From: an uncultured Litorilinea sp.
Lineage (GTDB): Bacteria; Chloroflexota; Anaerolineae; Caldilineales; Caldilineaceae
Direction of reading: 5' to 3'
DNA: 5,349 nucleotides
Assembly (NCBI GenBank): GCA_946885925.1
Contig: CAMPHP010000291.1
Coordinates: forward strand, 1-5,349
Under the pieces are notes generated by a model. It ran no database searches and was not told the DNA's origin. It was given only the letters and a program-made list of their open reading frames with translations. Every line of letters starts with the position of its first letter. Position 1 is the stretch's first letter. The translations under genes were made by a program, and so were the position numbers. This document shows positions 5,285-5,349 of the stretch, piece after piece.

Positions 5285-5349
5285 TCTGCCGGCAGTGTCG
5301 CTGCGCTGAGGCGCTTCCCGTTGGGCGCATCGCTGGGCCTGTGCTGTTG
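5285..5349 (-). pseudogene. Upstream fragment of the PEP-utilising gene, continuing past the window edge
   Basis: In the same frame as the gene to its left, the minus strand is open from the window edge down to the TAG at 5282-5284 and reads TAQAQRCAQREAPQRSDTAGR. The Gln/Ala/Arg-rich helical character (AQAQRCAQREA) fits the helix that precedes the conserved RARLVRRL region in relatives. Because the frame is the same on both sides of the stop, a single nonsense change is a simpler explanation than a frameshift. The stretch is short, so this remains tentative. Confidence 0.4.

Noticed and set aside
4887..5309. 140-codon plus-strand open frame
   Set aside because: Its Arg/Ser/Thr-rich product is the antisense shadow of the PEP-utilising gene and has no ribosome binding site.
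5204..5349. Plus-strand frame reading a hydrophobic, membrane-like stretch to the window edge
   Set aside because: It starts without a start codon or ribosome binding site just after a stop and overlaps the minus-strand gene; hydrophobicity alone is not enough.

Overview
The window most resembles a Chloroflexota-type bacterial chromosome, though this is inference only. The clues are a lipoprotein with a long Thr/Pro-rich linker behind its lipobox, a LysM-LysM-YkuD wall enzyme, a stand-alone Rcp1-like response regulator, a PEP-synthase/rifampicin-phosphotransferase-like protein, and strong AGGAGG-type ribosome binding sites. There is no rRNA, tRNA, CRISPR array, transposase or phage gene.

Layout from left to right. 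Positions 1-134 carry an imperfect inverted-repeat segment and no gene. A small lipoprotein gene lies on the minus strand (135-638), with an extended -10 promoter at 676-684. A strong hairpin (756-786) ends a minus-strand gene for an 84-residue, six-cysteine protein (835-1089). After 234 bases with no convincing gene comes a minus-strand single-domain response regulator (1324-1758). The 364-base divergent region 1759-2122 holds an array of 16-bp tandem repeats (1836-1928). It separates the regulator from the only plus-strand gene, a secreted two-LysM L,D-transpeptidase-like enzyme (2123-3193). The convergent gap 3194-3326 holds a hairpin whose loop is complementary to an upstream segment. A minus-strand Gfo/Idh/MocA oxidoreductase (3327-4364) follows, with a recognisable promoter (4407-4435). 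Next is an intrinsic terminator (4459-4492) for the last gene, the C-terminal phosphohistidine part of a PEP-utilising enzyme (4517-5257). Its reading frame is interrupted by a TAG at 5282-5284 and is open again from there to the window edge.

The genes look like independent transcription units rather than one operon. Gaps are 133-364 bases, several have their own promoter or terminator signals, and the functions are unrelated. Lipoprotein and transpeptidase act outside the membrane; the regulator, the oxidoreductase and the PEP-utilising protein are cytoplasmic. I see no clear new multi-gene system. The points most worth a second look are the interrupted PEP-utilising gene, the tandem repeats between the divergent genes, the unusual active-site motif of the transpeptidase, and the small cysteine-rich protein.
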